This document shows positions 55,998-63,946 of a stretch of 64,000 nucleotides of DNA, in pieces. This DNA comes from Streptomyces sp. H27-C3 (GTDB lineage Bacteria > Actinomycetota > Actinomycetes > Streptomycetales > Streptomycetaceae). Under the pieces are notes generated by a model that worked only from the letters and a program-made list of their open reading frames with translations, did not search any database and was not told where the DNA came from. The stretch's first letter is position 1; every line of letters begins with the position of its first letter. Where the stretch lies: positions 126,975-190,974 of the forward strand of contig NZ_JASITA010000004.1 of assembly GCF_030063415.1 (NCBI RefSeq). Reading direction: 5' to 3'. A program made the position numbers and the translations under genes.

Positions 55998-56406
55998 ATG
56001 CCCCAGCCAGAGCCCGAAATCCCGCAGGCCCAGCAGGCCCCGAAGCCCGAGACGTCCCTCACCCTGGACGCCCGCTCCCTGCGCGGCCTCGCCCACCCCT
56101 GGGGATCCGCCTGCTGAAGACCCTCCGGCACGACGGCCCTGCCACCGCCTCCCAGCTGGCGGAGCGCCTCGGCGAGTCCAGCGGCGCCACCAGCTACCAC
56201 CCGCGCCAGCTGGCCACGCACGGGTTCGTCGAGGACGACCCGGAGCGCGGCAAGGGCCGCGAGCGATGGTGGAAGGCGGCGCAGGAGGGGACCACTTCGC
56301 CGAGGAGCTGCACAACAGCACCGACCCGGAAGTGCGCGGAGCCGCGGACCTGTTCCTGCACGAGATCGCGACCATCCACACCCAGGAGCTCGGCACCACG
56401 GACTGA
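55998..56406 (+). pseudogene. frameshifted ArsR-family helix-turn-helix regulator
   Basis: Starts MPQPEPEIPQAQQAPKP and reaches LDARSLRGLAHP, the standard opening of this Streptomyces regulator family. One base is missing after HP, shifting the frame: IRLLKTLRHDGPATASQLAERLGESSGATSYHPRQLATHGF continues in the second frame to WWKAAQEG. A second shift then gives FAEELHNSTDPEVRGAADLFLHEIATIHTQELGT in the third frame. The C-terminal third of the family is missing after GTTD. No intact product can be made. Confidence 0.85.
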
Positions 56407-56429
56407 GAGGAACCTCTGCCACGCACCCC

Positions 56430-56609
56430 GACACGTATCTTCAACTGCACGCCCTGCGCGCCGCCGAACTGCGGTGCGAGGCAGCCGAGTACGCGCTGCT
56501 CCCCCGCAGCACGCAGCATCCCATCCGCACCCACCTCGGCTGGACCATGGTCGAGCTGGGACTGCGCCTCGCCCACCAGCCGACTCTGGGCGCCGCCCGC
56601 ACCGCCTGA
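56430..56609 (+). pseudogene. small conserved Streptomyces protein without start codon
   Basis: The frame DTYLQLHALRAAELRCEAAEYALL, HLGWTMVELGLRLAHQPTLG reads like a small protein (about 60 residues) usually beginning Met-x-x-Asp-Thr-Tyr-Leu. Here the expected start is ACG (56421-56423) and no ATG, GTG or TTG precedes it in frame near a ribosome-binding site. It directly follows the ArsR pseudogene and is probably also decayed, or starts at an unusual codon. Confidence 0.4.
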
Positions 56610-56659
56610 CCGGCGGGGCAGGGGGCGCGTCACGGGCGCGTCACGGGCGCGTCACCCGG

Positions 56660-57451
56660 TCAGCAGCTCGGGACCTTGCCGTCCTTCTTCGCCAGCTCCC
56701 GCAGCGCGCCCACCGCGTCCTTGAGTGTCGTGACCGGGACCAGCCGCAGCCCGTCGGGCAGTTCGGCCTGGGCCATCGAGCACTCGTCGCGCGGTACGAG
56801 GAAGACACTCGCCCCGTCGCGCCTGGCGGCCTGGGTCTTGAGCGGTACGCCGCCGACCGCGCCGACCGTGCCGTCGGGGCTGATCGTGCCCGTACCGGCG
56901 ATGTTGCGGCCACCGGTGAGGTCGCCGCCCGCGCCGTCGCCGTCCAGCTTGTCGACGATGCCCAGCGCGAAGAACAGCCCGGCGCTGGGTCCGCCGATGT
57001 CGGCGAGGCTGAGGTCGACCTTCACCTCGTCCTCGTCCTCGTCGAGGTAGTTGAGCGCCGCACGGGCCGCGACGTTCTGCGACTTCCGCATCTCGGCGGC
57101 GTTGTGTTCCTCGATCTGCTCGTCGGTGTCCCCGGTCGGGTAGACCGCCTCCTTGGGCATCACGGCCCGGTCGGTCCTGAACCACGCGTCGACGATCTGC
57201 CCCAGGTCGATGTCGACGGAGGGGCCGGTCGCCACGATCGTCGTCATCCGCAGCTGCCCGGTCGTCTCGCGGGTCGGCGCCCCGGTCACGGTGATCACCG
57301 GCCTGCCCTTGTCGTCGCCCAGGACGTTCGCGGTCGATCCGGGCTGCGCCAGAACGTAGGGCAACGGCGCGAAGACGGCCACGGCGAAGAGCGCGAGCAC
57401 GGGGGCGGCGCAGACGGCGAGGACGCGGGTACGGGAATGGCGTGAGAGCAC
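56660..57451 (-). CDS. YlbL-like secreted Lon-type (S16) protease, no PDZ
   Basis: A 263-residue membrane-anchored protein with signal/anchor (VLAVCAAPVLALFAVAVFAPLPYVLA) and an S16 protease domain. Catalytic dyad: S156 in IGGPSAGLFFAL and K205 in GAVGGVPLKTQAA. The typical YlbL family protein (about 340 residues) has a PDZ domain between anchor and protease; the region here is short and no PDZ motif is clear. The ATG at 57451 is used. Confidence 0.85.
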   Translation of the reverse strand: MLSRHSRTRVLAVCAAPVLALFAVAVFAPLPYVLAQPGSTANVLGDDKGRPVITVTGAPTRETTGQLRMTTIVATGPSVDIDLGQIVDAWFRTDRAVMPKEAVYPTGDTDEQIEEHNAAEMRKSQNVAARAALNYLDEDEDEVKVDLSLADIGGPSAGLFFALGIVDKLDGDGAGGDLTGGRNIAGTGTISPDGTVGAVGGVPLKTQAARRDGASVFLVPRDECSMAQAELPDGLRLVPVTTLKDAVGALRELAKKDGKVPSC

Positions 57452-57579
57452 GCCCCCAATCTAGTGGGCAGGTACGTCCGCCGATCTGCCGGGCGCGTAC
57501 GCCCGAGGGATGCGTTGGGCGCGTACGCCGAACGACCCCGGACCCGCGCCCGTACTCACCCCCCGCGTCCGCGCCCCTG

Positions 57580-58221
57580 TCAGCGCAGTGCCTCCGCGAC
57601 CTCATTGGCCGCGTCGACCACGCGGGGGCCCACCCGCTCCGGGACGGAGTCGGACAGCATGACGACCCCCACGCTGCCCTCCAGGCCCGTCACTCCCACC
57701 AGCGGAGCCGCAGCCCCGCTCGCGCCCGCCTCCAGCTCACCGTGGGTGAGGGTGAAGCCGGGGTCCGACAGGTCGCCCCGGCGTGCGGCGAGGATGGCCC
57801 GGCCCGCCGCGCCCCGGTCCAGGGGGTGGCGGAAGCCCGTGCGGTAGGCCACGTGATAGTCCGTCCAGGTCGGTTCGACGACCGCGACGGCGAGCGCCTC
57901 CGCGCCGTCGACCAGCGTCAGATGCGCCGTCGCGCCGATGTCCTCCGCGAGCGAGCGCAGCGCGGGCAGCGCCGCTTCGCGTACCAGCGGATGAACCTGG
58001 CGGCCCAGGCGCAGCACACCCAGGCCGACCCTGGCGCGGCCGCCGAGGTCACGACGTACCAGGGCGTGCTGTTCGAGTGTGGCGAGCAGCCGGTAGACGA
58101 CGGTGCGGTTGACGCCGAGTTTGTTGGACAACTCGGTGACGGTCAGCCCGTGGTCGGTGTCGGCGAGCAGCTTGAGGACTCGTAGTCCCCGGTCGAGCGT
58201 CTGGGAAGTCTCCGCGGTCAC
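57580..58221 (-). CDS. IclR-family regulator
   Basis: A 213-residue regulator: winged helix (TLDRGLRVLKLLADTDHGLTVTELSNKLGVNRTVVYRLLATLEQHALVRR) and IclR effector domain (AAHLTLVDGAEALAVAVVEP, RTGFRHPLDRGAAGRAILAA). Target genes are not evident. GTG 58221 is selected because GAGGAG stands 8 bases upstream; the GTG at 58230 abuts it. Confidence 0.85.
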   Translation of the reverse strand: MTAETSQTLDRGLRVLKLLADTDHGLTVTELSNKLGVNRTVVYRLLATLEQHALVRRDLGGRARVGLGVLRLGRQVHPLVREAALPALRSLAEDIGATAHLTLVDGAEALAVAVVEPTWTDYHVAYRTGFRHPLDRGAAGRAILAARRGDLSDPGFTLTHGELEAGASGAAAPLVGVTGLEGSVGVVMLSDSVPERVGPRVVDAANEVAEALR

Positions 58222-58582
58222 GACGCCCACTCCTCTGTGGTGGTGCGGCGGTCTCTCTCACGGGGTGCGGCGCCGGTCCCACCGGCGTCGCTCGCAGAGG
58301 CCGCCGGCAGGCCATGGCACCGGCTGCGCTCCGCGGCGGCGCTGCCACGGGGCGTATGCGTTGCCGGAAAGGTAGCGATCGGCACCGCTCAGCGGAAGGC
58401 CCCGTCCAGAATCCGGGCGCGGAAGGGCAATTGATCCGCGTTCGGGACTTAAGTCACCTTCACCGGGGACTTTCGGCGCCATACACGCCTTACCGGGATA
58501 TTATGGTGACCCAGTGGGCGGGGCCCGGAGTCGCAATCTCCGGGCCCCGCCTTCTCACGTCCATGCCGTTCGGGGGCGGACG
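58222..58582. other. 361-bp intergenic region
   Basis: No gene recognised. Contains a 10-bp palindrome GACTTAAGTC (58446-58455) followed by a second GGGGACTTT, and the helicase terminator at 58517-58551. No promoter can be fixed with confidence. Confidence 0.5.
58517..58551 (-). terminator. terminator after the helicase gene
   Basis: GGCGGGGCCCGGA / TCCGGGCCCCGCC, 13-bp perfect arms with a 9-base loop, 32 bp past the helicase stop. Confidence 0.8.
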
Positions 58583-60364
58583 TCACCGCATCCGGGTGGC
58601 CCACTCCTGGACCTTCTTGATCCGGTCCTGGAGCTGTCCCGCCGTCGCCTCCGCGCTCGGCGGCCCGCCGCACACCCGCCGCAGCTCGGTGTGGAGCACG
58701 CCGTGCGGCTTGCCGCTCTGGTGGGAGTACGCCCCGACCATCGTGTTCAGCGATTTGCGCAGCCCGAGCAGCTGCTTGTGCGTGACGACCGGCCGCGCCT
58801 CGGCGGGCTTCTCCAGGAGGTCGGCCTGCTCTGCCGGCTTCTGGCGGCTGTGCGCGATCTGCCGGGTCTGCCGCTTCTGGAGCAGCAGCTGCACCTGGTC
58901 GGGCTCCAGGAGCCCGGGGATCCCCAGGTAGTCCTGCTCCTCCTCGCTGCCGGGGTGCGCCTGCATGCCGAACTCGGCGCCGTCGTAGAGCACCCGGTCG
59001 AAGACGGCGTCGGATTCGAGGGCCTCGAAGGGCAGCTGCTCCTCGGTCTCCTCGTCCTCCGCCTTCTCGGCGTCGGCGAGAAGCTTGTCCTCCTCGGAGA
59101 ACGGGTTCTCGTTCTCGTCGGCCTTCTTCGGCTTGTCGAGCACGTGATCGCGCTCGACCTCCATCTCGTTCGCGAACTCCAGCAGCATCGGGATCGTCGG
59201 CACGAACACCGACGCCGTCTCACCGCGCCTGCGGGAGCGCACGAAGCGCCCGACGGCCTGTGCGAAGAACAGCGGAGTGGAGATCGTGGTGGCGTACACG
59301 CCGACCGCGAGGCGCGGCACGTCGACGCCCTCCGACACCATCCGGACGGCCACCATCCAGCGGGAGCCGTCGTCGGTGAACTGGTCGATCTTCTTCGACG
59401 CGGCCTTCTCGTCGGACAGTACGACGGTGGGCCGATCCCCGGTGATCTTCTTCAGGATCTTGGCGTACTCGCGGGCCGTGTCCTGGTCGGTGGCGATGAC
59501 CAGGCCGCCCGCGTCCGGAATGCCCTTGCGGACCTCGGTGAGCCGCTTGTCGGCGGCGGCCAGCACATTGGGGATCCAGTCGCCGGTGGGCGCGAGCGCG
59601 GTGCGCCAGGCCTGGCCGATGGCGTCCCTGGTCATCGGCTCGCCGAGGCGGGCCGCGATCTCGTCGCCCGCCTTGGTGCGCCAGCGCATGTTGCCGCTGT
59701 AGCTGAGGAAGATCACGGGCCGGACGACGCCGTCGGCCAGCGCGTTGCCGTAGCCGTAGGTGTAGTCGGCGGAGGAGCGCCGGATGCCGTCGCGGCCCTC
59801 TTCGTACGCGACGAAGGGGATCGGGTTGGTGTCCGACCTGAACGGAGTGCCTGTGAGCGCGAGCCGGCGGGTCGCCGGGTCGAACGCCTCCTGGCAGGCC
59901 TCACCCCAGGACTTGGAGTCACCGGCGTGGTGGATCTCGTCGAGGATGACCAGCGTCTTGCGCTGCTCGCAGCGGTTGCGGTGCAGCATCGGCCGCACGC
60001 CGACGCCCGCGTAGGTCACCGCGATGCCGTGGTAGTCCTTGCTCAGCGGGCCGGCGCTGTAGTCCGGATCGAGCTTGATCCCTATCTTGGCCGCCGCCTC
60101 CGCCCACTGCTTCTTGAGGTGCTCGGTCGGCGCGACGACCGTGATCTGCTGCACGACGTGGTGGTGCAGCAGCCAGGACGCGAGCGTCAGGGCGAAGGTG
60201 GTCTTGCCCGCGCCGGGCGTCGCGACGGCGAGGAAGTCACGGGGCTGCTCCTGGAGGTACCTCTCCAGGGCACCCTCCTGCCAGGCACGCAGCTTGCTGG
60301 CGGTGCCCCAGGGGGCGCGGCCGGGGAACGCGGGTGAGAGGTGGTGGGAGGCGGTAGTAGTCAC
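58583..60364 (-). CDS. DEAD/DEAH-box SF2 helicase
   Basis: A 593-residue SF2 ATPase: Q-like motif RAWQEGALERYL, Walker A ATPGAGKTT (K54), DEIHHAGDS box II, LTGTPFRSD, and RecA2 with SEGVDVPRL and QAVGRFVRSRRRGE. The acidic C-terminal third (EEDKLLADAEKAEDEETEE) carries no nuclease motif. Conserved in streptomycetes, function in nucleic-acid metabolism unknown. It is not related in architecture to the PLD-helicase at 2-5 kb beyond the motor. Confidence 0.85.
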   Translation of the reverse strand: MTTTASHHLSPAFPGRAPWGTASKLRAWQEGALERYLQEQPRDFLAVATPGAGKTTFALTLASWLLHHHVVQQITVVAPTEHLKKQWAEAAAKIGIKLDPDYSAGPLSKDYHGIAVTYAGVGVRPMLHRNRCEQRKTLVILDEIHHAGDSKSWGEACQEAFDPATRRLALTGTPFRSDTNPIPFVAYEEGRDGIRRSSADYTYGYGNALADGVVRPVIFLSYSGNMRWRTKAGDEIAARLGEPMTRDAIGQAWRTALAPTGDWIPNVLAAADKRLTEVRKGIPDAGGLVIATDQDTAREYAKILKKITGDRPTVVLSDEKAASKKIDQFTDDGSRWMVAVRMVSEGVDVPRLAVGVYATTISTPLFFAQAVGRFVRSRRRGETASVFVPTIPMLLEFANEMEVERDHVLDKPKKADENENPFSEEDKLLADAEKAEDEETEEQLPFEALESDAVFDRVLYDGAEFGMQAHPGSEEEQDYLGIPGLLEPDQVQLLLQKRQTRQIAHSRQKPAEQADLLEKPAEARPVVTHKQLLGLRKSLNTMVGAYSHQSGKPHGVLHTELRRVCGGPPSAEATAGQLQDRIKKVQEWATRMR

Positions 60365-60410
60365 GGTCTCCGGTTCGGTGCTCTCGAGGGCAAGAGGGAT
60401 ACGTACGACA

Positions 60411-60437
60411 ACCGGGCCACCCTACCGGTGGCCCGGT
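60411..60437. terminator. hairpin between Doc toxin and helicase genes
   Basis: ACCGGGCCACC / GGTGGCCCGGT with a 5-base loop, 90 bp past the doc stop and 47 bp upstream of the helicase start. Confidence 0.55.
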
Positions 60438-60527
60438 TGCGATCCCGCTGAACGCCTCCGGGCCACGCCCCGTTGGGATCCACCTCACATCACGGCGCGC
60501 GGTCCGTCCGCGACAGCGGCCGGTGCC

Positions 60528-60899
60528 TCACTCCGCGAAACGCAGAAGATCCCTGCCAATCTGCGGCATGTCCAGCTCTCCCTGGCGCACATTCAGGACG
60601 AACCGCTCTGCCGCATCCACATCGAACCCTGCGCGCAGCTTGTGTCCGTTCATCTGCAGGAAGACCCAGGTGGCGTACCAGGCGACGCGCTTGTTGCCAT
60701 CAACGAGGGCGTGGTTGCGCGCCAACGATTCCATCAGCGCTGCTGCCTTCTGCCATACGTCAGGGTAGGCGTCCTGGCCGAACACGCTCGCCTGCGGGCG
60801 GGCCAAGGCCGAATCGAGCAGCCCATAGTCACGCACTTCGCCGACTCCGAGACGCTCTGCGAGATTCAAGACCTCGGGCAACGTCAGGTACTGCGTCAA
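60528..60899 (-). CDS. Doc-type Fic-fold toxin
   Basis: A 123-residue death-on-curing toxin. The Fic motif is H63-ALVDGNK-R71 (HxxxxGNxxR-type, Phe at position 65 replaced by Leu), in NHALVDGNKRVAWYATWVFLQMNGH. Doc proteins phosphorylate EF-Tu and stop translation until neutralised. The ATG at 60899 overlaps the antitoxin stop (ATGA), so the antitoxin is made first. GC and codon use are slightly lower than flanks, consistent with a mobile unit. Confidence 0.88.
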   Translation of the reverse strand: MTQYLTLPEVLNLAERLGVGEVRDYGLLDSALARPQASVFGQDAYPDVWQKAAALMESLARNHALVDGNKRVAWYATWVFLQMNGHKLRAGFDVDAAERFVLNVRQGELDMPQIGRDLLRFAE

Positions 60900-61093
60900 G
60901 CGAGTCGTCGGTTCAGTTCCGCGCTGACGTTCAGCACATGATCGGCCGCCTCGTTGAAGAGCCGAGAGTGTTCGTTTATGGCACTGATCACCGCATCATG
61001 AGCAAACGACTGCATACTCCGGCCTTCCGCCTCCGCGCGCTCACGCAGTGCGTCCAGCTCTTCCTCGGTGAACCGCAGATTCAGACCAGCCAT
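60896..61093 (-). CDS. ribbon-helix-helix antitoxin
   Basis: A 65-residue RHH/CopG-like DNA-binding antitoxin: MAGLNLRFTEEELDALRERAEAEGRSMQSFAHDAVISAI. The rest would wrap the toxin. Coupled to doc by ATGA. A palindrome upstream (61102-61117) is probably its operator. Confidence 0.82.
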   Translation of the reverse strand: MAGLNLRFTEEELDALRERAEAEGRSMQSFAHDAVISAINEHSRLFNEAADHVLNVSAELNRRLA

Positions 61094-61101
61094 GAGGTAA
61101 C

Positions 61102-61128
61102 GGTACCGCGTAGTACCATGCGGTGCTA
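61102..61128 (-). promoter_or_regulatory. palindromic operator of the Doc/RHH module
   Basis: GGTAC-CGCGTA-GTACC (61102-61117) overlaps a second imperfect palindrome TAGTACC-ATGC-GGTGCTA (61111-61128), ending next to the MFS stop. Typical for RHH autoregulation. Confidence 0.5.
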
Positions 61129-62679
61129 AAACTGCTGGGTGCGCAGCCGGGTCGCCACCCACGCCCCCACCAGCGCCACCGCCGCCATCGGCAGGAACAC
61201 CGCCGCGAACGCCGCCGGGTGGGAGGCCGACGCGCCGGAGGCCGCCGTGTGGGCCGCGCCCACCGCGCCCCCGCCGAGCGCCGCGAACACCGCGCCGCCG
61301 ATCGCCAGGAGCATGACGTTCGACAGGCCGTCGGAGATCTGGAGGGCGGCGGAGTTGGCGCCCGCCTCGTCCGGTGCGGAGAGCTTGAGCAGCAACACGC
61401 TGGTCGAGGCGATGACCGTGCCCATCCCGAAGCAACCGACGGCCCAGGCGACCGCCACCACCCACACCGGGACGGCCGCGATGAGCACGCTGGGCGCGGT
61501 CGCGATGGCCGCGGCGACCAGCACCATGCCGACGGACGCCATCCGCTCCCGGTACGGGGCCATACGGGGCCGCGACTGGACGAACGAGCCGAGCGCCCAT
61601 GTCGCGCCGCCAACCGCCAGCGAGAGCCCCGCCATGGTCGGGGAGAGCCCGCGCTGGGTGACCAGCATCAGCGGCACGAAGGACTCGGCGGCGATGAACG
61701 AACCGGCCGCGATGCCACGCAGCAGCACGACCGAGGGCAGCCCGCGCGCCGCCCGGTAGGTGCCGCGCGGCAGCAGCGCCAGGACTGCGGGCACCAGCAG
61801 GGCCGCGCCCGCCGCCGCCGGGATCAGCGAGAGCCAGCGAAGGTCCTGACCGGCGTACTGGAGGAGTCCCGCACCCAGCGAGATGCCCAGGGCGAACCGG
61901 ATCCGGCGGCGGTCGAAGGGCCCGGCCGGCGCGTCCGGGTCGGCGGGCCCGGCCGCCATACGGCGGATCGCGGGCAGCGCGAGGGCGAGCGGGAAGACGA
62001 CCAGGACCGGGATGCCGATGAACACCCAGCGCCAGCCGAGGTGCTCGGTGACCGTCCCGGACACCAGCGGCCCGACGACGGAAGGGACGACCCAGCTCGC
62101 CGCGAAGGCCGCCAGGATCGAGGGCTGCAGCCGCCCCGGGTAGGCGCGACTGACGACCACGTACAGCGCGACGATCACCAGGCCGCCGCCGAGCCCCTGG
62201 ACGGCCCTGCCTGCGATGAACAGCCACATCGCGTCCGCCGTGCCGGAGAGCAGCAGCCCCGCGCCGAAGGCACTGATACCGGTGGCGAGCGGGCCCAGCG
62301 GGCCCCTGCGGTCGGCCCACTGCCCGGACAGCACCATCGCGAACAGGCTGGTGGTGAAGAACGAGGAGAACGCGAAGGCGTACAGCGAGATCCCGTTCAG
62401 CTCACGTGCCGCCACCGGCATCGCAGTGCCGACGGCCGTCGCCTCGAAGGCGATCAGCAGCACGACGGAGACGATGCCGATGCTCAGTGCGCGGTGTGTC
62501 CGGCCGAGGATGCCGCCCTGTTCCGCGAGCTGATCCGTGAGTTGTTCCGCGAGCTGATCGGTCAGCTGATCCGTCAGCGCCGCGGTACCCGTCGCGGGCA
62601 GTGGTGGGTCAGGTGGTGTGCCGGATATTCCGGCGGGTTCGGGCGCGACCTCGGCGTCGCGCGGTTCCAGGGCGGTCAT
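61126..62679 (-). CDS. MFS multidrug/efflux transporter
   Basis: A 517-residue transporter with about 14 helices. Motif A-like GQWADRRGPLGPL and antiporter motif region (WVVPSVVGPLVSGTVTEHLGWRWVFIGIP) place it in the DHA2 drug antiporter group. The N-terminal cytoplasmic tail is Gln/Asp/Leu-rich with LTDQLAEQ repeats encoded by tandem DNA repeats. The ATG at 62679 is used. Substrate unknown. Confidence 0.85.
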   Translation of the reverse strand: MTALEPRDAEVAPEPAGISGTPPDPPLPATGTAALTDQLTDQLAEQLTDQLAEQGGILGRTHRALSIGIVSVVLLIAFEATAVGTAMPVAARELNGISLYAFAFSSFFTTSLFAMVLSGQWADRRGPLGPLATGISAFGAGLLLSGTADAMWLFIAGRAVQGLGGGLVIVALYVVVSRAYPGRLQPSILAAFAASWVVPSVVGPLVSGTVTEHLGWRWVFIGIPVLVVFPLALALPAIRRMAAGPADPDAPAGPFDRRRIRFALGISLGAGLLQYAGQDLRWLSLIPAAAGAALLVPAVLALLPRGTYRAARGLPSVVLLRGIAAGSFIAAESFVPLMLVTQRGLSPTMAGLSLAVGGATWALGSFVQSRPRMAPYRERMASVGMVLVAAAIATAPSVLIAAVPVWVVAVAWAVGCFGMGTVIASTSVLLLKLSAPDEAGANSAALQISDGLSNVMLLAIGGAVFAALGGGAVGAAHTAASGASASHPAAFAAVFLPMAAVALVGAWVATRLRTQQF

Positions 62680-62782
62680 GCGTTCAGCGTAAGGGGCGTG
62701 CTGCCGGGTGAACCCTGTCTCAGGGAGGGGCGGGAGTCGGTCTTTGGTCGTACGACCGGCTCGACGGGGAAGGCGTACGGAC

Positions 62783-63649
62783 ATGCCGCACTTCCGCACG
62801 TACGACGAAGCCGAACTCGCCTACCGCACGACGGGCCCCGAGGGCACCCCACCGCTCGTCTGCCTGGCCGGCGGGCCGGGGCGCGACGCCGCGTACCTCG
62901 GGGACCTGGGCGGCCTCGGCGGCCCCTCCGGCACGCACCGGCTGGTGATCCCCGACACTCGCGGCACCGGCGAATCCCCCGTGTCCGACGACCCCGACCG
63001 CTACGCCTTCCCTTCCCTGACCCACGACATCGACGCGCTCCGCGACCACCTGGGCCTGGAGCGCTTCACGCTGCTCGCGCACGACGCGGGCGCGACCACC
63101 GCCCAGGCATACGCCGCCTCGCACCCGGAACGGCTGGCGGGTCTGGTGCTGGTCACGCCCGGCGCCCAACTCCAGGGCGAGCTGCCCGCGGACGCCCTGG
63201 AGATCTTCGAGTCCCGCAGCGCCGAGCCCTGGTGGCCGGAGGCTTCCGCAGCGGTCCGGCGGCTGGCCACGGCCTCGGACTGGGCCGAGGTCCGCGAACT
63301 GCTGATCCGCGCGGCCCCCATGGCGTACGCCCACTGGGACTCCCCGCAGCAGACCCACGCCGCGGCGGAGATGTCCCAGCTGAACCCGGTGCCGCGGGCC
63401 GGCTTCTGGCAGGGCGTGGACGAACCGGCCCGGCTGGCGCTGCTCAAGGGCCTCGCCGGGGTGCGGTGCCCGGTGCTGACGCTGACGGGCGAACTGGACG
63501 CGGTGTCGGGCGAACGGGCGGGGGAAGCGGTCTCCGAGTCCTTCCCGAACGCCGAGTGCCGCCGCCTGGCTGGCGTCGGGCACTACCCGTGGGTGGACGA
63601 CCCCACGGCGTTCCGCACAGCGGTGACGGACTTCCTGGCCGCACTGTGA
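62783..63649 (+). CDS. alpha/beta-hydrolase with Asp at the nucleophile position
   Basis: A 288-residue alpha/beta-hydrolase resembling proline iminopeptidase-type proteins: oxyanion motif LAGGPGRDAAYL, PDTRGTGES. The nucleophile elbow reads LLAHDAGATTA, so Asp101 takes the usual Ser position; Asp/His partners are in LTGELDAVSG and GHYPW. An Asp nucleophile is typical of epoxide hydrolases and haloalkane dehalogenases. Activity unknown. The ATG at 62783 is divergent from the MFS gene. Confidence 0.82.
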   Translation: MPHFRTYDEAELAYRTTGPEGTPPLVCLAGGPGRDAAYLGDLGGLGGPSGTHRLVIPDTRGTGESPVSDDPDRYAFPSLTHDIDALRDHLGLERFTLLAHDAGATTAQAYAASHPERLAGLVLVTPGAQLQGELPADALEIFESRSAEPWWPEASAAVRRLATASDWAEVRELLIRAAPMAYAHWDSPQQTHAAAEMSQLNPVPRAGFWQGVDEPARLALLKGLAGVRCPVLTLTGELDAVSGERAGEAVSESFPNAECRRLAGVGHYPWVDDPTAFRTAVTDFLAAL

Positions 63650-63775
63650 GCGCACCGTGAGCGCACCTGACGCGGGAGCAGCGCGGCAGCACACCACGTG
63701 AACCCGCTGTGCACATGCGGCACTGTGTGAACGCGGCATGGCAGTCGCGTTGCACAGCGCCCCGATCCCTTGAGC

Positions 63776-63808
63776 GAACTCCTCGACCGGCTTACGGTCG
63801 AGGAGTTC
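63776..63808. terminator. 14-bp hairpin upstream of tRNA-Cys
   Basis: GAACTCCTCGACCG / CGGTCGAGGAGTTC with a 5-base loop, 127 bp after the hydrolase stop and 9 bp before the tRNA. It may end the hydrolase transcript. Confidence 0.55.
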
Positions 63809-63816
63809 CCACACAC

Positions 63817-63888
63817 GGCCGTGTGCCCGAGTGGCTCAGGGGCTCGCCTGCAAAGCGAGTTACGTCGGTTCGATCCCGATCACGGCCT
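63817..63888 (+). tRNA. tRNA-Cys (anticodon GCA)
   Basis: A 72-nt tRNA. Acceptor GGCCGTG/CACGGCC with discriminator T, as usual for tRNA-Cys; anticodon stem CTCGC/GCGAG with loop CTGCAAA gives GCA; T-loop GGTTCGATCCC. CCA is not encoded. A hairpin follows at 63915. Confidence 0.95.
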
Positions 63889-63914
63889 CCAGCTCCCCGA
63901 CCAGGGGCTACGGA

Positions 63915-63946
63915 TAGGGCGGTATCCCCCACGGGGTACCGCCCTA
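63915..63946 (+). terminator. terminator after tRNA-Cys
   Basis: TAGGGCGGTA-(TCCCCCACGGGG)-TACCGCCCTA, 10-bp outer arms with a further CCCC/GGGG pairing, 27 bases past the tRNA end. Confidence 0.75.

Noticed and set aside
58237..58434. Short open frames in the gap after the IclR gene
   Set aside because: No ribosome-binding site and arginine-rich shadow composition.
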